Positions 16,537 through 29,558 of a DNA stretch of 64,000 bases are shown here, piece by piece. Source of the stretch: CAWCDJ01 sp963778675 (GTDB lineage: Bacteria; Acidobacteriota; Terriglobia; Bryobacterales; Bryobacteraceae); the NCBI GenBank assembly GCA_963778675.1, contig CAVZVI010000008.1, positions 248,001 through 312,000 on the forward strand, given 5' to 3'. The notes beneath the pieces were generated by a model. That model had not been told where the DNA came from. It searched no databases and was given only the letters and a program-made list of their open reading frames with translations. The position numbers and the translations under genes were made by a program. Numbering within the stretch: position 1 is the stretch's first letter; each line of letters opens with the position of its first letter.

Positions 16537-17218
16537 CGCCGGGCTCCGCGCCGGGAGTCAGAATGTAGCCCTCGCCCCGGCGGGTGTGGATCAGCCGGCG
16601 GCCATACCCGGTGTCGAGCTTGGCCCGCAGCCGCTTCACGTATACGTCGATCACGTTCGAGAAAGGGTCGAAGCTCTCGTCCCAAACGTGCTGCGCGATG
16701 GCTTCGCGGCCCACCACGCGGCCGGCATTCAGCACCAGGAACTCGAGCAGGGCGTACTCCTTGGCGGTGAGGCTCACCGGATGTCCGGCGCGCTCCACGG
16801 CATGGCTGGCCGTATTCAGCGTGAGGTCCGCCACGCGAGCCACCGCCGGGCGCAATTCGGCCGAGCGACGCCGCAGCGCCCGCAGGCGCGCCAGCAGTTC
16901 CTTGAAGTCGAACGGCTTGGTGAGGTAATCGTCGGCTCCGGAATCGAGGCCTTCCACGCGGTCGTCCACGGCGTCCCGCGCGGTGAGCATCAGGATAGGG
17001 GCGCGGAAGCCGCCCGCGCGCAGCTCGCGGCAGACCTCATAGCCGTTCTTGACCGGCAGCATGAGGTCGAGAATGACCAGGTCGTACTCGTTGACCGAAG
17101 CCTGGTACAGCGCCTGCTCTCCGTCGGAGGAGACATCCACGGCGTAGGTCTGCTCCCGCAACCCCCGGGCGATGAAGCCCGACACCCGTGCGTCGTCCTC
17201 GACCAGCAGAATTCTCAC
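16529..17218 (-). CDS. OmpR/CusR-family response regulator
   Basis: A 229-aa regulator. The receiver domain opens with ILLVEDD; Asp51 in LVILDLMLP is the phosphorylation site and YLTKPF holds the conserved Lys. The C-terminal winged helix has LTAKEYALLEFLV, SNVIDVYVKRLRAKLD and IHTRRGEGYIL. The GTG at 17218 is chosen because the preceding codons belong to an unbroken but non-coding frame and an AGAAAGAG stretch lies just upstream. First gene of the efflux operon. Three 11-bp-spaced ATGAA boxes upstream suggest autoregulation. Confidence 0.94.
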   Translation of the reverse strand: MRILLVEDDARVSGFIARGLREQTYAVDVSSDGEQALYQASVNEYDLVILDLMLPVKNGYEVCRELRAGGFRAPILMLTARDAVDDRVEGLDSGADDYLTKPFDFKELLARLRALRRRSAELRPAVARVADLTLNTASHAVERAGHPVSLTAKEYALLEFLVLNAGRVVGREAIAQHVWDESFDPFSNVIDVYVKRLRAKLDTGYGRRLIHTRRGEGYILTPGAEPGDD

Positions 17219-17239
17219 CTTTGCTCTTTCTCTATTGTG

Positions 17240-17267
17240 ATGAAGTAAAGATGAACGCACAATGAAC
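17240..17267. promoter_or_regulatory. Three ATGAA boxes at 11-bp spacing
   Basis: ATGAA begins at 17240, 17251 and 17262, exactly one helical turn apart, between the divergent regulator and glucosidase genes. OmpR-family regulators bind such direct repeats. Two more boxes at 15171 and 15182 precede tolC. Confidence 0.55.
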
Positions 17268-17284
17268 GAAGGGATGGGAGGGGC

Positions 17285-19924
<2,640 letters not shown>

Positions 19925-19950
19925 ACCTTCATGCGGCGTAAGCAGCCGGC

Positions 19951-20054
19951 GGAATGGGGGGAAATGGAATAAATGGAATGCGGAAATGGGAGTGCGGGGG
20001 TTGGGGGAAATGGGGTCGGGGAAATGGGGGGAAATGGGGTCGGGGAAATGGGGT
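19951..20054 (+). repeat. G-rich tandem array
   Basis: Imperfect repeats of GGGGAAATGGGGTC with several G4-G6 runs split by 2-4 nt, dense enough for G-quadruplex folding on this strand. A related array in opposite orientation is at 21750-21808. Confidence 0.85.
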
Positions 20055-20155
20055 CAGCCTGAACTGAGCGATTATTCTCCACCGAATAACGAGAACTGGC
20101 CGGCCGGAACCGCACTACGCGGCGCCTTTTCCTTCTTCGGCCGCCCGCGAGTCCA
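20045..20155 (+). repeat. 111-bp duplicated block, left copy
   Basis: Matches 20954-21064 at 110 of 111 positions. It covers the end of the G-rich array and the last 28 codons of the RAYT gene. Confidence 0.95.
20072..20155 (-). pseudogene. RAYT 3'-end remnant
   Basis: This minus-strand fragment encodes only the last 27 residues of the nearby transposase, ending in PAGQFSLFGGE and a TAA stop. Upstream of 20155 the similarity stops abruptly. It is a second, truncated copy created by duplication or deletion, and it puts the toxin-antitoxin genes between two RAYT ends. Confidence 0.9.
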
Positions 20156-20257
20156 TTGGCGGTCGCTGCGGGTGTGGCTGCGGAGAAACCAGCGGGCGCA
20201 GACGAACTCGGCAGCGAGATGAAGGTGCGTGGCTGGGGCGCCTAGCGCCGGGTCAGG

Positions 20258-20539
20258 TTACGCGGCGTCTAGCACGCGCATTTCGATGCGTAAGCCCGCG
20301 GCTGTTGCCATGTTCACCAGCGCGTCGAGGGCAAACAGGTTGATCTTGCCACGCATCAGGTCGGAGATGCGCGGCTGCGTCACGCCGAAAAGCTGGGCCG
20401 CTTGCGCCTGGCTCATGCCGGTACGGCTGATGTGATCCTTCAAGGCGATCATCAGCGCGGAGCGCAGTTTCATGTTGGCGGCCTGCTCGGGCGTGTTTTC
20501 GATAGCGTCCCACACACTGGTAAAACGTTGCTTCTTCAT
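20258..20539 (-). CDS. XRE-family antitoxin (HigA-like)
   Basis: A 93-aa helix-turn-helix protein. The DNA-binding part is TGMSQAQAAQLFGVTQPRISDL followed by MRGKINLFALDALVNMA. The whole matches the small COG5606-type antitoxins that pair with Gp49/HigB-like toxins. It should neutralise the toxin and repress the shared promoter. Its ATG overlaps the toxin stop by 4 bp (ATGA), in the toxin-first order typical of higBA. A 16-bp inverted repeat over the promoter is its likely operator. Confidence 0.9.
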   Translation of the reverse strand: MKKQRFTSVWDAIENTPEQAANMKLRSALMIALKDHISRTGMSQAQAAQLFGVTQPRISDLMRGKINLFALDALVNMATAAGLRIEMRVLDAA

Positions 20540-20874
20540 TGCCCTAGCTCCTTCAATAACTCGCGGTAACGCTTGGCAGCAAGCTCCACGTCCGCCTTGC
20601 TGGCTTTCTCGGTCTTCTTCTGGAAGCAGTGCAGCACGTAGATGGCATCGGCGAACTTCGCCACGTAGAGGACGCGGAACGCGCCAGCCTCATCCCGAAT
20701 TCGAATCTCCTTGACACCCTGGCCCACCGTGTTCATGGGCTTCCAATCGTCTGCCTCACGGCCATTTTGCACCTGGTCCAACTGATGGCCGGCCTCACGC
20801 CTGGCCGTCAGCGGGAAGGCGCGGAGGTCTTCCAGGGAACTGCCCCGAAACTCGACAGGTTTGGAACCCGCCAC
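20536..20874 (-). CDS. RelE/HigB-superfamily toxin (Gp49-like)
   Basis: A 112-aa toxin. It starts near AGSKPVEFRGSSLEDLRAFP, the usual opening of Gp49-like proteins, and contains VKEIRIRDEAGAFRVLYVAKF and YVLHCFQKKTEKASK, the RelE/HigB core with basic residues used to cut ribosome-bound mRNA. The open frame is longer upstream, but that part overlaps arrays and the RAYT end. The GTG at 20874 is chosen since TATACT ends 8 bp before it, giving an almost leaderless message; a TTG at 20880 is possible. Toxicity is inferred from the family. Confidence 0.87.
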   Translation of the reverse strand: MAGSKPVEFRGSSLEDLRAFPLTARREAGHQLDQVQNGREADDWKPMNTVGQGVKEIRIRDEAGAFRVLYVAKFADAIYVLHCFQKKTEKASKADVELAAKRYRELLKELGQ

Positions 20875-20881
20875 GTCCAAT

Positions 20882-20910
20882 AGTATACAAAGTTTTGTAT
20901 GTCCGGCAAA
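20882..20910 (-). promoter_or_regulatory. Toxin-antitoxin promoter with overlapping operator
   Basis: Minus-strand TTTGCC, a 17-bp spacer, then TATACT (20887-20882). A perfect inverted repeat, ATACAAA-GT-TTTGTAT (20885-20900), covers the spacer and the -10 box, as expected for repression by the HigA-like protein. Confidence 0.7.
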
Positions 20911-20930
20911 GTGGCCGCCCCGGTCCCGGG

Positions 20931-20960
20931 GTCGAAATGGGTCGAAATGGGTCGAAATGG
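20931..20960 (+). repeat. Three 10-bp tandem repeats
   Basis: GTCGAAATGG occurs three times in a row, directly next to the 3' end of the RAYT gene. It is a shorter relative of the G-rich array at 19951. Confidence 0.9.
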
Positions 20961-21064
20961 GGTCAGCCTGAACTGAGCGATTATTCTCCGCCGAATAACG
21001 AGAACTGGCCGGCCGGAACCGCACTACGCGGCGCCTTTTCCTTCTTCGGCCGCCCGCGAGTCCA
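20954..21064 (+). repeat. 111-bp duplicated block, right copy
   Basis: Partner of 20045-20155, with one mismatch. It contains the 3' end of the intact RAYT gene. Confidence 0.95.
20955..20981 (+). repeat. Left inverted repeat of the RAYT element
   Basis: 27 bp that match 21733-21759 in inverted orientation with two mismatches, including 13 perfect bases (GGGGTCAGCCTGA). They bracket the RAYT gene. Confidence 0.85.
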
Positions 21065-21691
21065 ATACCGGCCAAAGAGTTCTGACATCTCCCGCAGAAA
21101 ACTCTCGCTTCCAAACGGTCGTCCGGCGTAGGTACACCGTCTCAGCGATGAGGCCGCATTCTCATCCTCGAGATGCAGGACTGCCTCCCACTGCGACGCC
21201 AAGCCTTCCCGCTCCCACCACGCCATGTCCAGAATGCCGGCCTCATCTTTACCGGTGATGTGCGCCGCCGCGCTCGACCAACGATAATCCCCCGCCCTCC
21301 GGACCATGCCAGCCCGCTGTGGATTGCGGTCCACGTACGCCAGCGCCGCCCGCAGATGGTCTTGCCCCAACAGACAGGCGAAGAAGCGATTCTGCCACAA
21401 GTGGCCGGTCCGTCCAGAGCGCGCATTGTAATACTGCGCGTATCGACCGTGAACCCGTCGCAGCAAGACGGCCAGGGAGTCCGTCTGTTGCGGCAGGGCA
21501 ATTAAATGGACGTGGTTGCTCATCAGGCAATACCCGACGAGGCCGACCTGCGTATCGGCAAGATTCTGCCGGAGGAGATGCAGATAAGTGAAGCGGTCCT
21601 GGTCCGACGAGAACGTCTCCCGCCGGTCGACGCCGCGCTGCGTGACGTGGCAGACTACGCCAGGGAGTATGCAGCGGTTGCGTCGTGGCAT
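20981..21691 (-). CDS. REP-associated tyrosine transposase (RAYT)
   Basis: A 236-aa Y1 transposase of the TnpA-REP family. Landmarks are GVVCHVTQRGVDR near the N-terminus, MSNHVHLIALP with the HuH pair that binds the metal, the GHLWQNRFFACLL segment, and AYVDRNPQRAGMV, which holds the likely catalytic Tyr. Such enzymes process REP-like palindromes as single strands. The gene is bracketed by inverted repeats and C/G-rich arrays that are its likely substrates. A remnant of a second copy lies 0.9 kb away. The gene appears intact. Confidence 0.93.
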   Translation of the reverse strand: MPRRNRCILPGVVCHVTQRGVDRRETFSSDQDRFTYLHLLRQNLADTQVGLVGYCLMSNHVHLIALPQQTDSLAVLLRRVHGRYAQYYNARSGRTGHLWQNRFFACLLGQDHLRAALAYVDRNPQRAGMVRRAGDYRWSSAAAHITGKDEAGILDMAWWEREGLASQWEAVLHLEDENAASSLRRCTYAGRPFGSESFLREMSELFGRYWTRGRPKKEKAPRSAVPAGQFSLFGGE

Positions 21692-21732
21692 ATGGTAGGG
21701 TAGTGCGGGATGATGGACAAGCTTCTCAGGAA

Positions 21733-21759
21733 ATCGCGCAGATCAGGCTGACCCCATTT
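21733..21759 (-). repeat. Right inverted repeat of the RAYT element
   Basis: Inverted partner of 20955-20981 (25 of 27 matching), containing TCAGGCTGACCCC. It lies 41 bp before the RAYT start codon. Confidence 0.85.
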
Positions 21760-21808
21760 TCCCGACCCCATTTTCCCGACCCCATTTTCGCCGACCCCAT
21801 TTTCACCC
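21750..21808 (-). repeat. C-rich tandem array (inverted G-rich array)
   Basis: Four units of GACCCCATTTTCCC with 14-15 bp period. Read on the minus strand it resembles the left G-rich array, so both ends of the RAYT unit carry the same repeat in opposite orientation. Confidence 0.9.
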
Positions 21809-21879
21809 AGCATGATGCGCAGCGCCGCCGTGCGAAACGAACCCGAGACCCCTGTGTTCGCCATCCGGATGCGGAAGTC

Positions 21880-21902
21880 AACTGCTGCAGCAGTACGGGG
21901 AG
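21880..21902 (+). repeat. 23-bp direct repeat, right copy
   Basis: Exact copy of 19899-19921, 20 bp from the stop codon of the GH2 gene. It marks the right edge of the island. Confidence 0.9.
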
Positions 21903-21922
21903 ATACCTCAGCCTGACTATCC

Positions 21923-24421
21923 CTACTTCCGCGTCACGATCCCGGTCCTCGCCGGTACCAGTCCTTCCGACGAGGCCGCCAGCTCGATGCGCCCTGCCTG
22001 GCCGGGCTTCGAACGGAGGATCACCAGCGCCAGGCCGCTGAACGCCTTGCGGTAGTCCGCGTGGAACGGCTCCACGGTGGCTGCGTTGCCGTTGTCCACG
22101 GCCTGGATCATCCCCGCGCCCGATACCTGGAACTTCACCAGGTTGTCCGCCGAGGGGCAAAGGGTGCCGTCCTTGTCTTCCACCCGCACGGTGACGAAGG
22201 AAAGGTCGTCGCCGTCCGCGGCGATCTGGGTGCGGTCCGGAACCAGGCTCAGTTTGGCGGGCGCGCCGGCCGTCCGCCGCTCGTCCGCGGCCACTGCTTT
22301 GCCGCCCGTGTAAGCCACGGCCTTCAGGGTCCCCGGCTCGAACGGCACCTGCCACTCCAGCCTGTACTTGCTGGCGAACTTCCGGTCCTGGCTGATGTTC
22401 GGGCCGACCGGAAGTTCCACCGGCTCGGAGAAGCGCTTCTTGCGTCCCAGCGATTTGCCGTTGAGGAACAGTTCGGCTTCCTCGCCGTTTGTGTACACCA
22501 TCACGGGGATCGGCTGGCCGGCCCTGCTCTCCCAGTTCCAGTGGGGCAGCACGTGCACCATCGGCTTCTTCGACCACACGCTCTGGTAGAGGTAGTAGCG
22601 GTCTTTGGGGAAGCCCGCCAGGTCCACGATTCCGAAATAGGAGCTGCGCGCCGGCCAATCCGCCTGCACGCCGGCGCCGCGCCCTTGGAAGTAGGGCGTC
22701 GGCTCGCCGATGTAGTCGAAGCCGGTCCAAACGAATTCGCCGAGCACCTGCGGGAACTGGTCCTGCGCCTTGAATTCGGCATCCGGCAGATAGGCCCAGG
22801 GCGGCGCGATGATGTCGTAGCTGGTCAGTTGGTGTGAGGGGTCCTTTTCGTACTTCTCGATGGGCAGTTGGTAGACTCCGCGCGAGCTGACGCAGGAGCT
22901 GGTCTCGGAGCCGTAGATCACCCAGTTGGGATGCTCTTCCAGGAGTTGCCCGTAGTGGAAGGGCTTGTAGTTGATCCCCGGAATATCGACCTCGTCGGCC
23001 AGCTTGTTGCGGATGGCGGCGAAGTCGTTGTTGAACGCCGACGTGGTCGGGCGGGTCGGGTCTTCCTCGTGGAAAAAGCCGGTGAGGCGTTTGGCTACCT
23101 GCCATCCGTCGGCGCGTCCCTGCTCGGGGACCTCGTTGCCGATGCTCCAGAGAATGATGCTCGGATGGTTGCGGTCGCGCCGCACCATGTCGCGGACGTC
23201 GCGCTCCGACCATTCATCGAAGTACTTGCTGTAGCCGTTCGGCACTTTGGGAATCCGCCACATGTCGAACGCTTCGTCCATCACCAGCAGGCCGAGGCGG
23301 TCGGCGAACTCCAGCACTTCCGGCGAAGGCGGGTTGTGGCTGGTACGGATGGCGTTGACCCCGCCGGCTTTCAGGATCTCCAACTGGCGCTCGGTGGCGC
23401 GGCGGTTGACGGCGGCGCCGAGCGCGCCGAGGTCGTGGTGCTGGCACACGCCCTGCAGTTTCAGGTGGCGGCCGTTGAGCAGGAACCCCTGCGCCTTATC
23501 GAAGGCGATGGTGCGGATGCCGAACGGCGTCGTGTAGCGGTCCGCGGCGCGCTTGCCGTCCAGCACCTCGGTGACGAGCGTGTAGAGCTGGGGGTCGTCG
23601 ACGTCCCAGCGCCGCGGATGATCGACGGTGAGAGTGGCCGCGATGGTCTGCGTGCCCTGGGCCGGCACGGTGCCGTCATTACGGCTCCTGGCGACGGACT
23701 TGCCCGAGGGATCGAGCACGGTCGTCTGCAGAGTCACTTTGGCCGGTTGGCCCGCGTGGTTGCGAACCTCGACTTTCACCGCCACGGTGGCCTGGGCGCC
23801 GGTAACCTGCGGGGTGGTGACGTAGGTCCCCCAGTGCGCCACGTGCAAGGGTCCGGTGGTGGTGAGCCACACGTTGCGATAGATGCCGGCGCCGGGATAC
23901 CAGCGCGAGGAATGTTCTTCCGGTGTCAGCCGGACCGCCAGAACGTTGGGCGGGCCGCCGAATTTCAGGTGCGGCGTCAGGTCGAGCGCGAAGCTGCTAT
24001 AGCCGTACGGACGGCCGCCCAACTCTTCGCCATTGAGCCAGACCTTGGAGTTGGACATGGCGCCATCGAACTCGATGCTGAAGTAGCGGCCCCGGCCGCC
24101 GGCGGGAAGGGTGAACGCCTTGCGGTACCAGCCGGTACCGGAGATGGGCAACGCTCCGGTATGCGGATTGAGCTTCGGATCGAAGGGCCCGTCGATGGCC
24201 CAATCGTGCGGCAGGCGGAGTTCCTGCCACCTGGAATCGTCGAAGGCCGCCTGCTCGGCTCCGCCCGCTTCGCCTTTGAAAAAGCGCCATCCGTCGTTGA
24301 AGGCACGGCGCCGCTCTCCGCCGGCCGGCACGGCCGTGGCGGCTTCGGCCGAGGGCAAAAGTTTGATTGGAAGAAGGGCGCTGAGGCCGGAAATCAAAAT
24401 CCCGCGGCGTGTACTCTCCAT
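21923..24421 (-). CDS. Glycoside hydrolase family 2 (beta-galactosidase-like)
   Basis: An 832-aa exported enzyme. An RR-containing N-terminus (MESTRRGILISGLSALLP) suggests Tat or Sec export. The order is sugar-binding jelly roll (LPHDWAIDGPFDP, GWYRKAF, VWLNGEELG), immunoglobulin-like domain, then a TIM barrel with GVNAIRTSHNPPSPE and the acid/base Glu in LWSIGNEV. The nucleophile Glu is in YGSETSS. A C-terminal Ig-like DUF4982-type part follows. It should cleave beta-galactosides or related plant glycans. AAGGAG precedes the ATG. It is convergent with the glucosidase across the island. Confidence 0.93.
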   Translation of the reverse strand: MESTRRGILISGLSALLPIKLLPSAEAATAVPAGGERRRAFNDGWRFFKGEAGGAEQAAFDDSRWQELRLPHDWAIDGPFDPKLNPHTGALPISGTGWYRKAFTLPAGGRGRYFSIEFDGAMSNSKVWLNGEELGGRPYGYSSFALDLTPHLKFGGPPNVLAVRLTPEEHSSRWYPGAGIYRNVWLTTTGPLHVAHWGTYVTTPQVTGAQATVAVKVEVRNHAGQPAKVTLQTTVLDPSGKSVARSRNDGTVPAQGTQTIAATLTVDHPRRWDVDDPQLYTLVTEVLDGKRAADRYTTPFGIRTIAFDKAQGFLLNGRHLKLQGVCQHHDLGALGAAVNRRATERQLEILKAGGVNAIRTSHNPPSPEVLEFADRLGLLVMDEAFDMWRIPKVPNGYSKYFDEWSERDVRDMVRRDRNHPSIILWSIGNEVPEQGRADGWQVAKRLTGFFHEEDPTRPTTSAFNNDFAAIRNKLADEVDIPGINYKPFHYGQLLEEHPNWVIYGSETSSCVSSRGVYQLPIEKYEKDPSHQLTSYDIIAPPWAYLPDAEFKAQDQFPQVLGEFVWTGFDYIGEPTPYFQGRGAGVQADWPARSSYFGIVDLAGFPKDRYYLYQSVWSKKPMVHVLPHWNWESRAGQPIPVMVYTNGEEAELFLNGKSLGRKKRFSEPVELPVGPNISQDRKFASKYRLEWQVPFEPGTLKAVAYTGGKAVAADERRTAGAPAKLSLVPDRTQIAADGDDLSFVTVRVEDKDGTLCPSADNLVKFQVSGAGMIQAVDNGNAATVEPFHADYRKAFSGLALVILRSKPGQAGRIELAASSEGLVPARTGIVTRK

Positions 24422-24497
24422 GGCGTTCGCTCCTTGGCGAAACCTTATGTTAATCGGATTTCACGGAACGCAGGGTAACCCTCCCGGCCTGCCCGCC

Positions 24498-24524
24498 ATA
24501 TATGAGGACATCCTCATATATAAT
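24498..24524 (+). promoter_or_regulatory. TetR operator overlapping a TATAAT box
   Basis: A perfect inverted repeat ATATATGAGGA-CA-TCCTCATATAT (24498-24521) overlaps a consensus TATAAT at 24519-24524. The tetR ATG is 11 bp after the -10 box. This is a clear candidate autoregulatory operator for the efflux operon. Confidence 0.8.
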
Positions 24525-24534
24525 AGAGACACCG

Positions 24535-25167
24535 ATGCTGTCGCCCACCGGACCGAGGAGGATTCCGTGCCAGGAACGGGGAGAGCGTCGCGTAGCGGAG
24601 TTGATCGGGGCCGCCGAGTCCGTGATTGCGGAAGCGGGCTATGAGGGCGCCACCATGTGCGCGATCGCGGAGCGTGCGGGAGCTTCCATAGGATCGCTTT
24701 ATCAGTTTTTCCCCGGCAAGCCCGCGATCACGCAGGCCCTTCGCAGCCACTACGTGGAGCAGTTCGACCAGATGTGCGCGCCGCTCGCCGAGCAGGCGAG
24801 GACGCTGAATCTCGAAACGTTCGTAAGTCATCTGATTGATTTGACCGTCCTGTTTGTCGACAGTCATCCCGCGTTCCTGGCCCTGCTCGACGCGCCGCGG
24901 AGCACCCGCACGTCGCCTGCCATTCGCAACCTTCTCCGGGAACGCTTTGCCGGCTTCTTTGTGGCCCGGAAGCCGCGCATGTCGAAGGCGAAAGCTCTGC
25001 AACTGGCGACCGTAACCCTGCATATTATGAAGGCTCTGAATCAGCTTTACACCGAACTTTCGTCCGATCAGCGGCGAACGTTCATTCGGGAATTCAAAGT
25101 AGTTCTCTTTTCCTATTTAAGCGCGCGGATCGAGCCTCGCCGCGCGGCCGGGAGGGCGGGCCAATGA
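24535..25167 (+). CDS. TetR-family repressor of efflux operon
   Basis: A 210-aa regulator. The N-terminal helix-turn-helix reads LIGAAESVIAEAGYEGATM, then IAERAGASIGSLYQFFPGK. The C-terminal part is an all-helical ligand domain of TetR_C type. The ATG at 24535 is used because the earlier in-frame ATG at 24502 lies within the operator and upstream of the predicted transcript start. The gene overlaps the adaptor gene by 4 bp (ATGA), so repressor and pump share one transcript. Inducer unknown. Confidence 0.92.
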   Translation: MLSPTGPRRIPCQERGERRVAELIGAAESVIAEAGYEGATMCAIAERAGASIGSLYQFFPGKPAITQALRSHYVEQFDQMCAPLAEQARTLNLETFVSHLIDLTVLFVDSHPAFLALLDAPRSTRTSPAIRNLLRERFAGFFVARKPRMSKAKALQLATVTLHIMKALNQLYTELSSDQRRTFIREFKVVLFSYLSARIEPRRAAGRAGQ

Positions 25168-26405
25168 TCTCGAAGAGGAGACCGGCCGCTGTAACTTTCG
25201 CGGCCTGCGCGGCGATCGTGCTCGCCGGATGCGGCGGGAAATCGGAGGCCACAACCACCTCGCGGCAAGCGCCGCCGCCCATGGACGTCGGCGTTACCAC
25301 CGTTGTGCAAAAGGACGTGCCGGTTTACGGCGATTGGGTGGCTACGCTGGATGGATATGTGAACGCGAATATCCAGCCGCAGGTCAGCGGTTACCTGATC
25401 CGGCAGGACTACCGCGAGGGCTCGTTCGTTCATAAAGACGACGTGCTGTTCGAAATCGATCCGCGTCCGTTTCAGGCCGCGCTCGACCGGGCGCAGGCGC
25501 AGCTCGCCCAGGCGAACGCACAGCGCTCCCAAGCCGAGGGGCAGCTCGCGCAGGCGCGTGCTCAGTTGGGCCTCTCGCAGATCAACGTCAAGCGCGATAC
25601 CCCCCTCGCCGCGGCACACGCGATTCCGCAAAGCCAGATGGACAACGACGTCCAGGCGGAGGCGCAGGGCCAGGCACTGGTCAAGACCGATGAAGCGGCG
25701 ATCCAGTCGAGTAAAGCCGCGATTCAGGCCGCCCAGGCCGCCGTGGAGCAGGCGCAATTGAACCTCGGATTCACGAAGGTGCGATCGCTGATCGACGGCA
25801 TCGCGGGCATTGCCAGCGTCCAGATCGGCAACCTGGTCGGCCCCACGAGCGTCCTGACCACCGTTTCCTCGCTGAACCCCATCAAGGTCTACTTTTCCAT
25901 CAGCGAGCAGGAATACCTGGAACTGGCGGGCAGGCTCCATACCGGCGGGACGGATATGCTGCGGCGCGGCAGCGACATTCCGCTGCAATTGACTCTTTCC
26001 AACGGCGACACGTATCCGCATGAGGGACGCATCATCTTCGCCGACCGCCAGGTGGATCCGCAGACCGGGACCATCCGCATCGTAGGGAGTTTTTCCAATC
26101 CGGGGAACGTCCTGCGGCCCGGCCAGTTCGGGCGCATCCGCGCCATGACCGGGTTCACGAAGGGCGCCCTGCTGGTGCCGCAGCGCGCCGTCAGCGAGCT
26201 GCAGGGACGGAACCAGGTGGCCGTTGTCGGGCCCGGGAACAAAGTCAGCATTCGAACGGTGCAGGTGGGCGACCGGGTGGGCGAGATGTGGATCATCCGG
26301 AGCGGCATCGAGCCCGGCGACCGCGTGGTCTCGGAGGGAACCATGAAGGTGGCGGAGGGCGCACTGGTGAATCCGAAACCCGATACGGGCAGCGGGAGCA
26401 GGTAG
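25164..26405 (+). CDS. RND efflux adaptor lipoprotein (AcrA/MexA-like)
   Basis: A 413-aa adaptor with lipobox IVLAGC (Cys23). The lipoyl part has VNANIQPQVSGYLIRQDYREGSF; a coiled coil rich in QAQLAQANAQ-type heptads follows. The barrel part has RSLIDGIAGIASVQIGNLVG and the end RVVSEGTMKVAEGALV. The sequence is of the classic AcrA/MexE type, pointing to drug or solvent efflux rather than metals. It overlaps tetR and lies 3 bp before the pump gene. Confidence 0.95.
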   Translation: MISKRRPAAVTFAACAAIVLAGCGGKSEATTTSRQAPPPMDVGVTTVVQKDVPVYGDWVATLDGYVNANIQPQVSGYLIRQDYREGSFVHKDDVLFEIDPRPFQAALDRAQAQLAQANAQRSQAEGQLAQARAQLGLSQINVKRDTPLAAAHAIPQSQMDNDVQAEAQGQALVKTDEAAIQSSKAAIQAAQAAVEQAQLNLGFTKVRSLIDGIAGIASVQIGNLVGPTSVLTTVSSLNPIKVYFSISEQEYLELAGRLHTGGTDMLRRGSDIPLQLTLSNGDTYPHEGRIIFADRQVDPQTGTIRIVGSFSNPGNVLRPGQFGRIRAMTGFTKGALLVPQRAVSELQGRNQVAVVGPGNKVSIRTVQVGDRVGEMWIIRSGIEPGDRVVSEGTMKVAEGALVNPKPDTGSGSR

Positions 26406-26408
26406 CCC

Positions 26409-29554
<3,146 letters not shown>

Positions 29555-29558
<4 letters not shown>

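Larger units (their letters stand above)
19925..20257. other. Gap with G-rich array and RAYT remnant
   Basis: 333 bp without an intact gene. It holds the G-rich array, the 111-bp duplicated block and, at 20156-20257, sequence with no recognised feature. Confidence 0.6.
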
